Shown here in pieces: positions 8,433 to 16,569 of a stretch of 64,000 bases of DNA. Origin of the DNA: Pseudoalteromonas sp049257235 (lineage in GTDB: Bacteria > Pseudomonadota > Gammaproteobacteria > Enterobacterales > Alteromonadaceae); assembly GCF_049257235.1 (NCBI RefSeq), contig NZ_JBMMUF010000012.1, positions 21,045 to 85,044 of the forward strand. Direction: 5' to 3'. The position numbers and the translations under genes were made by a program. Each line of letters starts with the position of its first letter. Position 1 is the first letter of the stretch. The notes below the pieces were generated by a model. That model was not told the origin of the DNA. It made no database searches and saw only the letters and a list, made by a program, of their open reading frames with translations.

Positions 8433-9443
8433 TTACTTCTCATTGAGCCAAATGGCCGCTTTTTTCGCAAAGTAGGTCAAGATACCATCGGCACCGGCAC
8501 GTTTAAATGCAAGTAATGACTCCATCACAATCTCGCGCTCCGCAAGCCAGCCATTGTTAATAGCAGCCATATGCATGGCGTATTCGCCACTTACTTGATA
8601 GGCAAAGGTAGGAACGGCGAACTCGTCTTTGACGCGACGAACAATATCCAAATAAGGCATGCCCGGTTTGACCATGACCATATCAGCGCCTTCTTGTAAG
8701 TCCAAAGCGACTTCACGCAAGGCTTCATCTGAATTCGCTGGGTTCATTTGATAGGTTTTTTTATCTGCACCTTTGAGGTTGCCCGCTGAGCCTACGGCAT
8801 CACGAAATGGTCCATAGTAGCTTGATGCATATTTAGCTGAGTAGGCCATGATTTGAGTATGGATAAAGCCGTGTTCTTCCAAGGCTTCACGAATAGCACC
8901 AATGCGGCCATCCATCATGTCTGAAGGAGCAACAACATCAGCCCCTGCTTGTGCGTGTGATAAAGCTTGCTTCACTAATATTTCTGTTGTGACGTCATTA
9001 ATCACGTAGCCATCGTCATCAATGATGCCATCTTGGCCGTGTACAGTAAAAGGATCTAAAGCGATATCGGTGATAATACCGAGCTCTGGTACGGCTTCTT
9101 TGAGTGCACGTACAGTGCGTTGTGCGAGGCCTTCAGGGTTGTAGGCTTCTTCGCCATGCAGCGACTTTTTATCGCTTGGCGTTACTGGGAACAGCGCAAT
9201 GGCAGGCACGCCTAACTGCGCCAGCTCTTTAGCTTCTTCAATTAATAAATCAATGGAAAGGCGCTCAATACCCGGCATGGATTCAACGGCTTCACGACGA
9301 TTCTTACCTTCGAGCACAAAAACAGGATAAATCAGGTCATTAACACTGAGTTGATGTTCTTGCGTTAAGCGGCGAGAAAAATCGTTTTTGCGCAAACGGC
9401 GCATGCGTGTGTAAGGAAATAGATCCAACCCTGACTGTGGCAT
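8433..9443 (-). CDS. hemB: Delta-aminolevulinic acid dehydratase (porphobilinogen synthase)
   Basis: Condenses two 5-aminolevulinate molecules to porphobilinogen in tetrapyrrole synthesis. It has 336 residues, the normal length. The two active-site lysines lie in AYSAKYASSYYGPFRDA (about residue 199) and MVKPGMPYLD (about 252). The metal-site segment is ALDPFTVHGQDG, with Asp instead of the zinc-binding cysteines, so this is the Mg-dependent type known from Pseudomonas. The start has a clear AGGAG 7 bases upstream. It follows tatD on the same strand with a gap of about 110 bases, so it may have its own promoter. Confidence 0.97.
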   Translation of the reverse strand: MPQSGLDLFPYTRMRRLRKNDFSRRLTQEHQLSVNDLIYPVFVLEGKNRREAVESMPGIERLSIDLLIEEAKELAQLGVPAIALFPVTPSDKKSLHGEEAYNPEGLAQRTVRALKEAVPELGIITDIALDPFTVHGQDGIIDDDGYVINDVTTEILVKQALSHAQAGADVVAPSDMMDGRIGAIREALEEHGFIHTQIMAYSAKYASSYYGPFRDAVGSAGNLKGADKKTYQMNPANSDEALREVALDLQEGADMVMVKPGMPYLDIVRRVKDEFAVPTFAYQVSGEYAMHMAAINNGWLAEREIVMESLLAFKRAGADGILTYFAKKAAIWLNEK

Positions 9444-9555
9444 AGTGCTCTCCTGAAACTAGAACTTGGCTGAGGTTAAATAGTACCAGCTAATGGTGGC
9501 GCGCGCTCAGCGTAAATAGCAATTAATTGATTCTACTCAATATGTTCAAATACTT

Positions 9556-10320
9556 CTAAAGGTGAAAAAGGCGCTTGAAGTTATCACTGGTAATCGCTGC
9601 CATTCGTGCTTCGCTCAGTTGGAAATGGTTACTGAGGTGGGTGATAACATAGGGCAAATGAGCAGGCTCACAGCGGCGAGATTTGGGCTTGGGACGAATA
9701 GTGCGCGGTAACAAGTAAGGTGCGTCGGTCTCACTCAGAATGCGCTCTACAGGAATAACATTCAGCGCTTGGTTCAATTCTTGTGAGCGGCGCTCATCAC
9801 ATACCCATCCTGTTATACCCAAATAAAGACCTAGTTCGAGGTATTGCTCAGCCTGTTTTGGACCACCTGTAAAACAATGCAAAACGCCTCGTGGAGCATG
9901 CTCTTTTAGTATTGCCAGCATGTCGTCACTTGCATCACGCTCATGCAAATACACAGGCATGTTTAACTCATTGGCCAGAGCCAGCTGGCGAGTAAATACC
10001 TCGCGTTGTTGCTCGCGCGGTGAGAAGTCGCGGTTATAATCAAGGCCACATTCACCAATGGCAATAACATGTGGGTGGGCCGCAAGCCAGCGAAGGTTTT
10101 CTTCTAAGTTGGCGCTGGCATCTTTGGCATTATGAGGATGTACGCCCGCACAGCTATAAAAGCCATAGTGCTGCGCCAAGGTGTGGGCATCATGACTATC
10201 TTGTTCATCGCAGCCAATCAGCATCATTGATGTGATGCCAGCTTCGCGGGCGCGCAGCACGACTTCGTCAGTATCTTTACTGAATTGACTGCTAGTAAGA
10301 TTAACGCCCGCGTCTATCAT
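9556..10320 (-). CDS. tatD: TatD family metal-dependent hydrolase/DNase
   Basis: A 254-residue TIM-barrel metallohydrolase with 3'-5' exonuclease-type DNase/RNase activity in E. coli TatD. Metal-ligand motifs are visible: an N-terminal DAGVNLTSSQF, GVHPHNA, GECGLDYNRDFSP, YLHERDA, LHCFTGG and SETDAPYL. The N-terminal DxGVNLTSSQF form is specific for the TatD branch rather than YcfH or YjjV. It starts 2 bases after the stop of the preceding gene and has no clear ribosome-binding site, so translational coupling is likely. It ends the ubi-tat cluster. Confidence 0.95.
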   Translation of the reverse strand: MIDAGVNLTSSQFSKDTDEVVLRAREAGITSMMLIGCDEQDSHDAHTLAQHYGFYSCAGVHPHNAKDASANLEENLRWLAAHPHVIAIGECGLDYNRDFSPREQQREVFTRQLALANELNMPVYLHERDASDDMLAILKEHAPRGVLHCFTGGPKQAEQYLELGLYLGITGWVCDERRSQELNQALNVIPVERILSETDAPYLLPRTIRPKPKSRRCEPAHLPYVITHLSNHFQLSEARMAAITSDNFKRLFHL

Positions 10321-10322
10321 AT

Positions 10323-10865
10323 TTAGTCAGTGCGTTTAACGCGAATAGATTTATTAAGACCTTGTTTTTTCAGTAAGAATGAGTTGAACATCGCACGGCT
10401 GATCACAACTGTATCACCTGATTTGAGTATAAATGACTCAGCACCTTGCTGACGCCACACCTGACCATTGTCTAGGGTGATGATGAGCTCACCATATGGT
10501 GCTTCTTTCACCTTAGTCACTTTAGCGACTAATTCATCAGCAGAATTTTCTTCTATTTGCTTATGCTCAAGGCCAAAATCATCTGCTTTATGCTCGGCTG
10601 CTGTTGCTGCACTCGCTCTTGGGGCGGCTTGCTCAGGAAGGTTTTTTTCTTTGTTCTTACCTTTCCCTTCGCCTTTGCTCTTTTGGCGCTGTGCATCAAT
10701 AGGCTCACCCGCGACAACATTGTCGTAGCAAAGCAAACGACGAAAATCGTTTTCAATCATGCTACAGGCTTTAAGGGCCTGTACGTTAACGCCATTATTG
10801 GCTATTGCCGGCACAGCAACTGTCGTTAATAAAATAAGTGAGGCTGGCACAAGGTATTTGTTCAT
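10323..10865 (-). CDS. Periplasmic protein of unknown function between tatC and tatD
   Basis: A 180-residue protein with a Sec signal peptide (residues 1-22, ending PAIANN). Next comes a short ACSMIENDFRRLLCYD motif of the kind seen at the start of several exported proteins (Cys-x11-CYD). A Lys/Glu/Ala-rich linker (about 60-105) leads to a C-terminal beta-rich domain (VTKVKEAPYGELIITLDNGQ, then SGDTVVISRAM). Its ATG overlaps the tatC stop (ATGA) and has a good AGGAAG site, so it is co-translated with tatC. The function is unknown; position suggests a link to Tat or the envelope but does not prove it. Confidence 0.8.
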   Translation of the reverse strand: MNKYLVPASLILLTTVAVPAIANNGVNVQALKACSMIENDFRRLLCYDNVVAGEPIDAQRQKSKGEGKGKNKEKNLPEQAAPRASAATAAEHKADDFGLEHKQIEENSADELVAKVTKVKEAPYGELIITLDNGQVWRQQGAESFILKSGDTVVISRAMFNSFLLKKQGLNKSIRVKRTD

Positions 10866-11602
10866 TGTCTTTCTTCCTGTGATGGTTTTGCGCTATAAAA
10901 CCCCGCCAGAATAAGGCCTAGCTCGAACAGTAGGAGCATGGGGAGCGCGAGTAACGTTTGTGACAATACATCCGGTGGTGTTAAAAACATGGCCACTACG
11001 AATGCACCAACAACAATGTAAGGGCGCTTTTGCCTTAGGCTATCAGTTGTTGTTGCGCCACTCCAGCACAATAACATAATTGCGACTGGGATCTCGAAGG
11101 CTACGCCAAAAGCAAAAAATAGCTTTAGAGCAAAGCCAAGGTAACTGCTGATATCAGGCGTCAAAGTCATGACTTCTGGGCCGATACCGGTAAAAAAGCC
11201 CAGTACAATTGGCAGTACTATAAAGTAGCAAAAAGCGATGCCGCTATAAAAAAGTAAAATGCTTGAGAGCAGCACGGGAATCAACATCCGCTTCTCATGT
11301 TGATACAGGCCAGGTGCTATAAACGACCAAACTTGATGCAAAATAAAGGGAATTGCAGCGAAAAGAGCAACAAAAAGCGTTAACTTGAATGGGGTGAAAA
11401 AAGGGGCTGTCACATCCGTAGCGATCATGTGGCTGTTTTCGGGCAAATGATCGAGCAAGGGGGCTGCAACAAACGCATAAATGTCGTTGGCAAAGTACAC
11501 CAAGGCGATAAAGATCACCAACACGGATAGTAGGGCTCGTACTAGGCGGTTGCGTAGTTCAACCAAATGGGCAATAAAGCCACTTGCTTGGGTTTCACTC
11601 AT
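10862..11602 (-). CDS. tatC: Twin-arginine translocase subunit TatC
   Basis: The polytopic core of the Tat translocon, which recognises twin-arginine signal peptides and, with TatB, forms the receptor for folded substrates. It has 246 residues with six hydrophobic segments. The family signatures are HLVELRNRLVRALL at the N-terminus and SFIAPGLYQHEKRMLIP in the first half. The start overlaps the end of tatB by 8 bases and the stop overlaps the next gene by 4, so the group is one tightly coupled operon. Confidence 0.97.
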   Translation of the reverse strand: MSETQASGFIAHLVELRNRLVRALLSVLVIFIALVYFANDIYAFVAAPLLDHLPENSHMIATDVTAPFFTPFKLTLFVALFAAIPFILHQVWSFIAPGLYQHEKRMLIPVLLSSILLFYSGIAFCYFIVLPIVLGFFTGIGPEVMTLTPDISSYLGFALKLFFAFGVAFEIPVAIMLLCWSGATTTDSLRQKRPYIVVGAFVVAMFLTPPDVLSQTLLALPMLLLFELGLILAGFYSAKPSQEERQ

Positions 11603-11912
11603 CTTTGTTACTACTTTGCTGCTTTTGTTTGTCGTAGCTGCGAGTTACAGATTGGGCTGCTTTTTCTAACTCTTTCACTGAGTCTTGTAGTTCGCTGGGT
11701 AAGTCTTCCATATTCTGCTGTTCAGCCTTTTTTAGGTTTTGATGCAGTTCGTGGACACGCAGTTCTTCACTGACTTCCGCAGAAATATGGTTAGCCATTG
11801 TTTTTATGCTTTTTATCCAGCGACTTACTGTGCGAATAGCGACAGGCAAGCGCTCAGGCCCGAGCACAATGAGTCCGACGATAAAAACGACAACCAGCTC
11901 CCACATTCCCAT
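11595..11912 (-). CDS. tatB: Twin-arginine translocase subunit TatB
   Basis: A 105-residue single-pass membrane protein that acts with TatC in signal-peptide binding. Its N-terminus MWELVVVFIVGLIVLGPERL carries the conserved Glu in the transmembrane helix and the GPERLP hinge of TatB. An amphipathic helix (AIRTVSRWIKSIKTM) and a charged, glutamine-rich tail follow. It lies 5 bases after tatA and overlaps tatC. Confidence 0.96.
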   Translation of the reverse strand: MGMWELVVVFIVGLIVLGPERLPVAIRTVSRWIKSIKTMANHISAEVSEELRVHELHQNLKKAEQQNMEDLPSELQDSVKELEKAAQSVTRSYDKQKQQSSNKDE

Positions 11913-11917
11913 ATGGG

Positions 11918-12166
11918 TTATACCTTATCTTTAGGTTGCTCTGGCGACTTTTCTTCAGTCTGTTCTTTGCTTTGAGTTAGCTTTTGTTCTTCAGGAGTTT
12001 GCTCTGACTTTGCTTGCTTGTCATCGTCAGCAACAGCATTTTTGAAGCCTTTGACCGCATTACCTAAATCACCACCGAGGTTGCGCAATTTCTTGGTACC
12101 AAAAATAAGAATGATGATTGCAAGAATGATTAATAACTGCCAAATACTAATACCGCCAATGCCCAT
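11918..12166 (-). CDS. tatA: Twin-arginine translocase subunit TatA
   Basis: An 82-residue pore-forming Tat component: one transmembrane helix (ISIWQLLIILAIIILIFG), the hinge FGTKKLRNLGGDLG and an amphipathic helix, then a charged tail rich in Glu, Gln and Lys. The frame is open further upstream (to 12214), but the ATG at 12166 has GGAGAA just upstream and gives the conserved MGIGGISIWQ start, so I chose it. It lies between ubiB and tatB on the same strand. Confidence 0.95.
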   Translation of the reverse strand: MGIGGISIWQLLIILAIIILIFGTKKLRNLGGDLGNAVKGFKNAVADDDKQAKSEQTPEEQKLTQSKEQTEEKSPEQPKDKV

Positions 12167-12232
12167 AATGTTCTCCGAAGTAGTCGTTAACGTGCTGCGC
12201 AGTATAGCGCGCAAAGCACTATTGTCATAGGG

Positions 12233-13834
12233 TTATGCGCCCTTGCGCCAAGCCCAAATTAATGCCGCCAAACCCGTCACCGCAGCGATAGACGATGCCA
12301 CGTTATGTCCTGCTAAGGTTAGTAGAGCGGCAATGATCAGGCCACTACACCCAGCAAGAGCCAAAATAATAGGGCGCTGACTCACCGCGGGTGGCGGTGT
12401 GGGATGTTGTTGGCGTTTGAGGCTGTGATAAATAAGATCCGGTAACTCAGGCATTTTTTCAGCCCAAAACGGCAAATTAGCATACATTTGTTTGGCTACC
12501 GCCCACGGACCTACTTGGTCTTTAACCCAATCTTCAAGGAATGGCTTAGCGGTTTTCCATAAATCTAGCTGAGGGTAAAGCTGTCGGCCCAAGCCTTCAA
12601 CATACAGCAAGGTTTTTTGCAGTAATACCAGTTGTGGCTGCACTTCCATATTGAAGCGCCGAGCGGTATTGAACAGGTTTACAAGTACATGCCCAAATGA
12701 GATCTCAGCCAACGGTTTATTAAAAATTGGTTCGCACACGGTACGAATGGCAAATTCAAATTCTTCAATACTGGTGTCGGCAGGCACCCAGCCAGAGTCT
12801 ACGTGCAATTCAGCTACTTTGCGGTAATCACGATTGAAAAAGGCAATGAAGTTTTCAGCTAGGTAGCGCTTATCTTCTTTGTTTAAGGTACCAACGATAC
12901 CGCAGTCAATGCCAATGTATTGTGGATCGTGAGGGTTGTCATAAGACACAAAAATGTTACCGGGATGCATATCGGCATGGAAAAAGCTGTCGCGAAATAC
13001 TTGGGTGAAGAATACTTCAACACCACGCTCCGCGAGCAGTTTCATATTCGTTCCTTGCTTGAGTAGTGCATCGGTGTCAGAAACAGGGATGCCGTAAATA
13101 CGCTCCATGACCAACACATTGCTGCGGCTGTAATCGCTATATACATACGGAATATACAGAGCAGGCGAGTGTTCAAAGTTGCGGCGTAATTGAATGGCAT
13201 TCGCCCCTTCACGCATTAAATCCAACTCGTCTAGCAAGGTCTTTTTGTACTCTTTAACAACCTCTACAGGGCGTAAACGGCGACCCTCGCGCAGTAATTT
13301 AGCCACGACTGTTGCGAAGTGTTGCATCAGGGTCAAATCGGCGTCGATTTGCTTTTGTATGTTGGGGCGAATCACCTTCACCACGACATCATGGTAGTGA
13401 CCGTCGTCATCACATAATTTTGCGGTGTGAACTTGGGCGATTGACGCAGAGGCCAAAGGGGTGACCTCGAATTCACCAAACACATCGCTAATATCATCAA
13501 GCTCGAGCGCTTTTTCGATAATTTCCTTCGCCTTTTCGCCAGAAAAAGGTGGTACTTGATCTTGCAGCAGTGCTAGTTCGTCGGCGATGTCTGCTGGCAA
13601 TAAGTCTCGACGAGTAGATAGCATTTGCCCAAATTTAATCCATACAGGGCCGAGCGCCTGCAGTGCCAAACGTAAACGCTTGCCTGCCGACTCATCTTTA
13701 TGGCGATTGCGTAACCAAAACAAACAGCTGCGCAGTGCCTTGGCAAACCAGGGCAGTTTTTGCTGCGGCAAAAGTTCGTCTATGCCATGTTGTAGTAAGG
13801 TTTTGGTGATGAAGTACAATCGCGCTGCCGACAC
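12233..13834 (-). CDS. ubiB: UbiB, atypical kinase-like protein of ubiquinone synthesis
   Basis: A 533-residue ABC1/ADCK-family protein required for ubiquinone biosynthesis. Family motifs: GPVWIKFGQMLSTR (KxGQ), the Ala-rich loop LASASIAQVH, VVVKVIRP, FFHADMHPGN and GIDCGIVG. Two hydrophobic segments at the C-terminus anchor it to the membrane. The frame is open to a TTG at 13864, but I chose the GTG at 13834. It shares its first G with the ubiJ stop (TAGTG), has GAGGT 5 bases upstream, and gives an N-terminus (RLYFI close to the start) like E. coli UbiB. Confidence 0.93.
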   Translation of the reverse strand: MSAARLYFITKTLLQHGIDELLPQQKLPWFAKALRSCLFWLRNRHKDESAGKRLRLALQALGPVWIKFGQMLSTRRDLLPADIADELALLQDQVPPFSGEKAKEIIEKALELDDISDVFGEFEVTPLASASIAQVHTAKLCDDDGHYHDVVVKVIRPNIQKQIDADLTLMQHFATVVAKLLREGRRLRPVEVVKEYKKTLLDELDLMREGANAIQLRRNFEHSPALYIPYVYSDYSRSNVLVMERIYGIPVSDTDALLKQGTNMKLLAERGVEVFFTQVFRDSFFHADMHPGNIFVSYDNPHDPQYIGIDCGIVGTLNKEDKRYLAENFIAFFNRDYRKVAELHVDSGWVPADTSIEEFEFAIRTVCEPIFNKPLAEISFGHVLVNLFNTARRFNMEVQPQLVLLQKTLLYVEGLGRQLYPQLDLWKTAKPFLEDWVKDQVGPWAVAKQMYANLPFWAEKMPELPDLIYHSLKRQQHPTPPPAVSQRPIILALAGCSGLIIAALLTLAGHNVASSIAAVTGLAALIWAWRKGA

Positions 13835-14472
13835 TAGTGACCTCGATGCGTTGTGGATTGACAAGAGTGTGCGAGTAACGCATCTACACGCTGCTCAAGT
13901 TGTTGTAGGTCGTTTTTTAATTGCCTGTTTTTTCTAGTAAACTGCTCGATTTCAAGGGGATGTATGGCAACTTTTAATTCGTCTTGAAGTAACGTCAGCA
14001 CAATATGATCTACCTTGCCTTTGTTGTCCTGAAATTGCTGCTTTGTTTTGCTAATACTTTGCCAAAGAAGCTGTGCAGGGGCGTCGCCTATATAGCCAGA
14101 CCAGTGTTCTGGCCAGTCTATATCAAGCTCACTAAAAGCTTGGCTAAATGCCTGTGCAAGATGAATGTCACCTTCGATATCCAGCTTATGTTGACGAATC
14201 AAATGAGTGAGCAGTGACGGATCTTTGAGTTGCATTAAGGTGTCAGTATCAGCACTGATAAAACAATCATAATGTTCAACTGCTTGCTCGTGCAGTTGCA
14301 GCATCAAGCCTTCACTGGCGTACACCACGCTAATATATTGCTGCCAATCACGCACATGCACCACCAAACTCTGTGATTGCACTTTTTTGAGCCGCTCGCT
14401 TGCCTGCGAGTCTAGCGAGAGTACACGGTTTGCAAGTGTTTCTATGGCGGCTAAAGCGAAGTGCGCGAGCAT
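13834..14472 (-). CDS. ubiJ: UbiJ, SCP2-domain accessory factor of ubiquinone synthesis
   Basis: A 212-residue protein with an N-terminal SCP2-like lipid-binding domain and a C-terminal helical, coiled-coil-like part (LKNDLQQLEQRVDALL). In E. coli, UbiJ organises the soluble ubiquinone-synthesis complex and binds the intermediates. Primary sequence is weakly conserved in this family; the identification relies on length, the SCP2-like pattern and the invariant position between ubiE and ubiB. AAGGA precedes the ATG. It overlaps ubiB by one base. Confidence 0.88.
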   Translation of the reverse strand: MLAHFALAAIETLANRVLSLDSQASERLKKVQSQSLVVHVRDWQQYISVVYASEGLMLQLHEQAVEHYDCFISADTDTLMQLKDPSLLTHLIRQHKLDIEGDIHLAQAFSQAFSELDIDWPEHWSGYIGDAPAQLLWQSISKTKQQFQDNKGKVDHIVLTLLQDELKVAIHPLEIEQFTRKNRQLKNDLQQLEQRVDALLAHSCQSTTHRGH

Positions 14473-14481
14473 GCCCGTTCC

Positions 14482-15243
14482 TTAAAATTTAAAGCCGCGG
14501 TGCAGGGCAACAATACCACCGGTCATGTTTTGATAAGAGGTTTGCTCAAAGCCCACTTCTTGCATCATGCTTTCCAGCGTTTGCTGGTCTGGGTGCATAC
14601 GAATTGACTCGGCAAGGTATTTGTAGGACTCACTGTCATTGAGTACAACTTCGCCAACTTTTGGCAAGATATTGAATGAGTATAGGTCATACAACTTGGT
14701 CAATACTTCGTGCTCAGGCTTTGAAAATTCAAGAATTAACAAACGACCACCAGGTTTAAGTACACGATACATAGACGCAAGCGCTTTGCTTTGGTCGGTG
14801 ACATTACGCAAGCCGAAGGCAATGGTAATGACATCAATGCTATTGTCTGGGAATGGGAGCTCTTCAGCATTCATCTGTACGTATTCGATGTTGCTTACAA
14901 GGCCACGGTCGCGAAGCTTATCGCGTCCCACTTTGAGCATTGAATCATTGATGTCGCCAAGAATAACCTTGCCTGTTTCCCCCACGAGTTGACTGAATTT
15001 AGCCGTAAGGTCGCCTGTGCCACCTGCTAAGTCGAGAATGGTTTGGCCGCGACGTGCACCAGAGCTGGCAATCGTTACGCGTTTCCACAGACGATGGATA
15101 CCAAAAGAAAGCAAATCATTCATTAAGTCGTATTTTGCCGCGACCGAGTGGAATACATCGGCTACATGGGCCGCTTTTTCATTTGCGGCTACGGTCTTAA
15201 AGCCAAAATGCGTGGTTTTTTGATCTGCTTCTTTCATGCTCAT
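14482..15243 (-). CDS. ubiE: Ubiquinone/menaquinone C-methyltransferase UbiE
   Basis: A 253-residue SAM-dependent methyltransferase that C-methylates the quinone ring in ubiquinone and menaquinone synthesis. Motifs: SVAAKYDLMNDLLSFGIHRLWKR, with the SAM-binding LDLAGGTGDLT, then GDINDSMLKVG, ITIAFGLRNVTD and VLKPGGRLLILEFSKP. The length matches E. coli UbiE. It is the first gene of the ubi-tat cluster. A second ATG lies two codons in (MSMKEAD), so the exact start is uncertain by two residues. Confidence 0.97.
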   Translation of the reverse strand: MSMKEADQKTTHFGFKTVAANEKAAHVADVFHSVAAKYDLMNDLLSFGIHRLWKRVTIASSGARRGQTILDLAGGTGDLTAKFSQLVGETGKVILGDINDSMLKVGRDKLRDRGLVSNIEYVQMNAEELPFPDNSIDVITIAFGLRNVTDQSKALASMYRVLKPGGRLLILEFSKPEHEVLTKLYDLYSFNILPKVGEVVLNDSESYKYLAESIRMHPDQQTLESMMQEVGFEQTSYQNMTGGIVALHRGFKF

Positions 15244-15343
15244 TCAAGTCTAGAGGGGAAGTTTGCCATAGTGTACTTGAGCCCCAGTAACAGCTCAAGG
15301 ATTAAGCCACGTAAAGGGCCTTTATCGCCCTGGGTTGTGTTAT

Positions 15344-16378
15344 TTAGTAGGCCGGTGGACGAGTAGATTGGGCAATAAGCTCACTGAGGTTAGGTTCGTT
15401 GGTGCGATGGGCAATATGGCAGCTAAAAGCAACGCTGGGTAGTGATTGACCACTGCGCGAGCTGACAAAGCGCAGTTTTGAGATGCCAGTTCTAACTTTC
15501 TCAGCAATAACCTGTGTCGTTTCAGCATCAATGTCTGCGAGTAAAATCGTAAATTCGTTGCTTTGAGTACGCCCACTACAGCCACTTTCTTTGGTGTATT
15601 TCTGAATTTTACTGGCGACTTTCTCAAGCATGAGGTTCCCTATGAGGTCACCGTAGTTTTGACAAAATGTCTGATAATTCTCGATTTCAACACAAATAAC
15701 TGACACTTTTTTACCGCCCTCAAACCACATTTGTGCTTGTTTGTTAAGGTAATGGCGATGATACAAACCCGTAAGCGGGTCGATATTGTGCTGGCGTTTG
15801 ATGTGTTGAAGTTGCGATTTTGCTGCTAAATATTGCTGTTTAACGCGCTCTAACATTTGTTTGAATAAAATGGTTTGCTTGCGTAAGCGCAGGGTGTGCT
15901 CAGCTATTTTATGCAAGTAATGGCGCGTCGTTTCAGGGTCGTTCTCATCAAGCCCTTGAGTGCAGCGATCGATTTCTTGATGATAGTTATCTAGGTGCTG
16001 TTGGTTAGCTTGGGTGTGGTTTTGCAAATTACCCAGCAAATCACCCACACGTTCCACGAGTTCAGTCTGCTGTTTTTGGTCTTTAGATAAAAAGCGAATG
16101 TGCAGCTCTTCCATAAAAACGGAGTCTATGGTTTTTTTGGCTTCTACCGATTTATCAAAACAGCTATTCAATTCATCATGAACGTTGCTGACGTAGGAAT
16201 ATAACACGTGATAGTTCAATGGGGTGGGCGGCAAAGCGTATAGCTCGAGCAAATGACACACTTGGGTCATTTTGTCTTGGGCATTGGCCATGGAGTCATG
16301 GAACATCATTTCGCATTTACCACTTATTATTATTGTTTTATAAAGATCCACTAAAACAGGTACATAGCGGATAACCAC
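15344..16378 (-). CDS. GGDEF-domain protein with degenerate active site
   Basis: The protein has up to 344 residues: a helical N-terminal part (to about 190, with coiled-coil-like heptads) and a C-terminal GGDEF-type domain beginning IDPLTGLYHRHYLNKQA. Key positions are altered. The GGDEF motif reads QSNEF, and the metal-binding Asp of the first strand is Glu (CVEIENYQTF). Cyclic-di-GMP synthesis is therefore doubtful; it may be a receptor or scaffold. The open frame begins at a GTG directly abutting AGGAG, too close to be the usual site. The ATG at 16309 (MMFHDSMANAQDK) is a good alternative. It is divergent from the DUF885 gene. Confidence 0.85.
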   Translation of the reverse strand: MVIRYVPVLVDLYKTIIISGKCEMMFHDSMANAQDKMTQVCHLLELYALPPTPLNYHVLYSYVSNVHDELNSCFDKSVEAKKTIDSVFMEELHIRFLSKDQKQQTELVERVGDLLGNLQNHTQANQQHLDNYHQEIDRCTQGLDENDPETTRHYLHKIAEHTLRLRKQTILFKQMLERVKQQYLAAKSQLQHIKRQHNIDPLTGLYHRHYLNKQAQMWFEGGKKVSVICVEIENYQTFCQNYGDLIGNLMLEKVASKIQKYTKESGCSGRTQSNEFTILLADIDAETTQVIAEKVRTGISKLRFVSSRSGQSLPSVAFSCHIAHRTNEPNLSELIAQSTRPPAY

Positions 16379-16503
16379 CTCCTAATTAAAGAACAAAATT
16401 GAGCATTTTGGAATAGTTAAAAGTAATTATTCAAATTAACCGAATAAACAATATGCAGCCGTTCACGTAAACCGAGGTTTTGTTCAGTTAATCGCATCGC
16501 ACT

Positions 16504-16531
16504 TTGACTGCTTCGGTATGTGGGCTAGAGT
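16504..16531 (+). promoter_or_regulatory. Putative sigma-70 promoter of the DUF885 lipoprotein gene
   Basis: TTGACT at 16504-16509 and TAGAGT at 16526-16531 with a 16-base spacer, about 40 bases before the ATG. The -35 matches five of six consensus positions; the -10 is moderate. Confidence 0.4.
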
Positions 16532-16569
16532 AAGCTCATTCGCCAAGCCACACATGAGAAATAACAATA

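Noticed and set aside
12233..13864. TTG start for UbiB at 13864
   Set aside because: The GTG at 13834 shares a base with the ubiJ stop (TAGTG), has GAGGT 5 bases upstream and fits the family N-terminus better.
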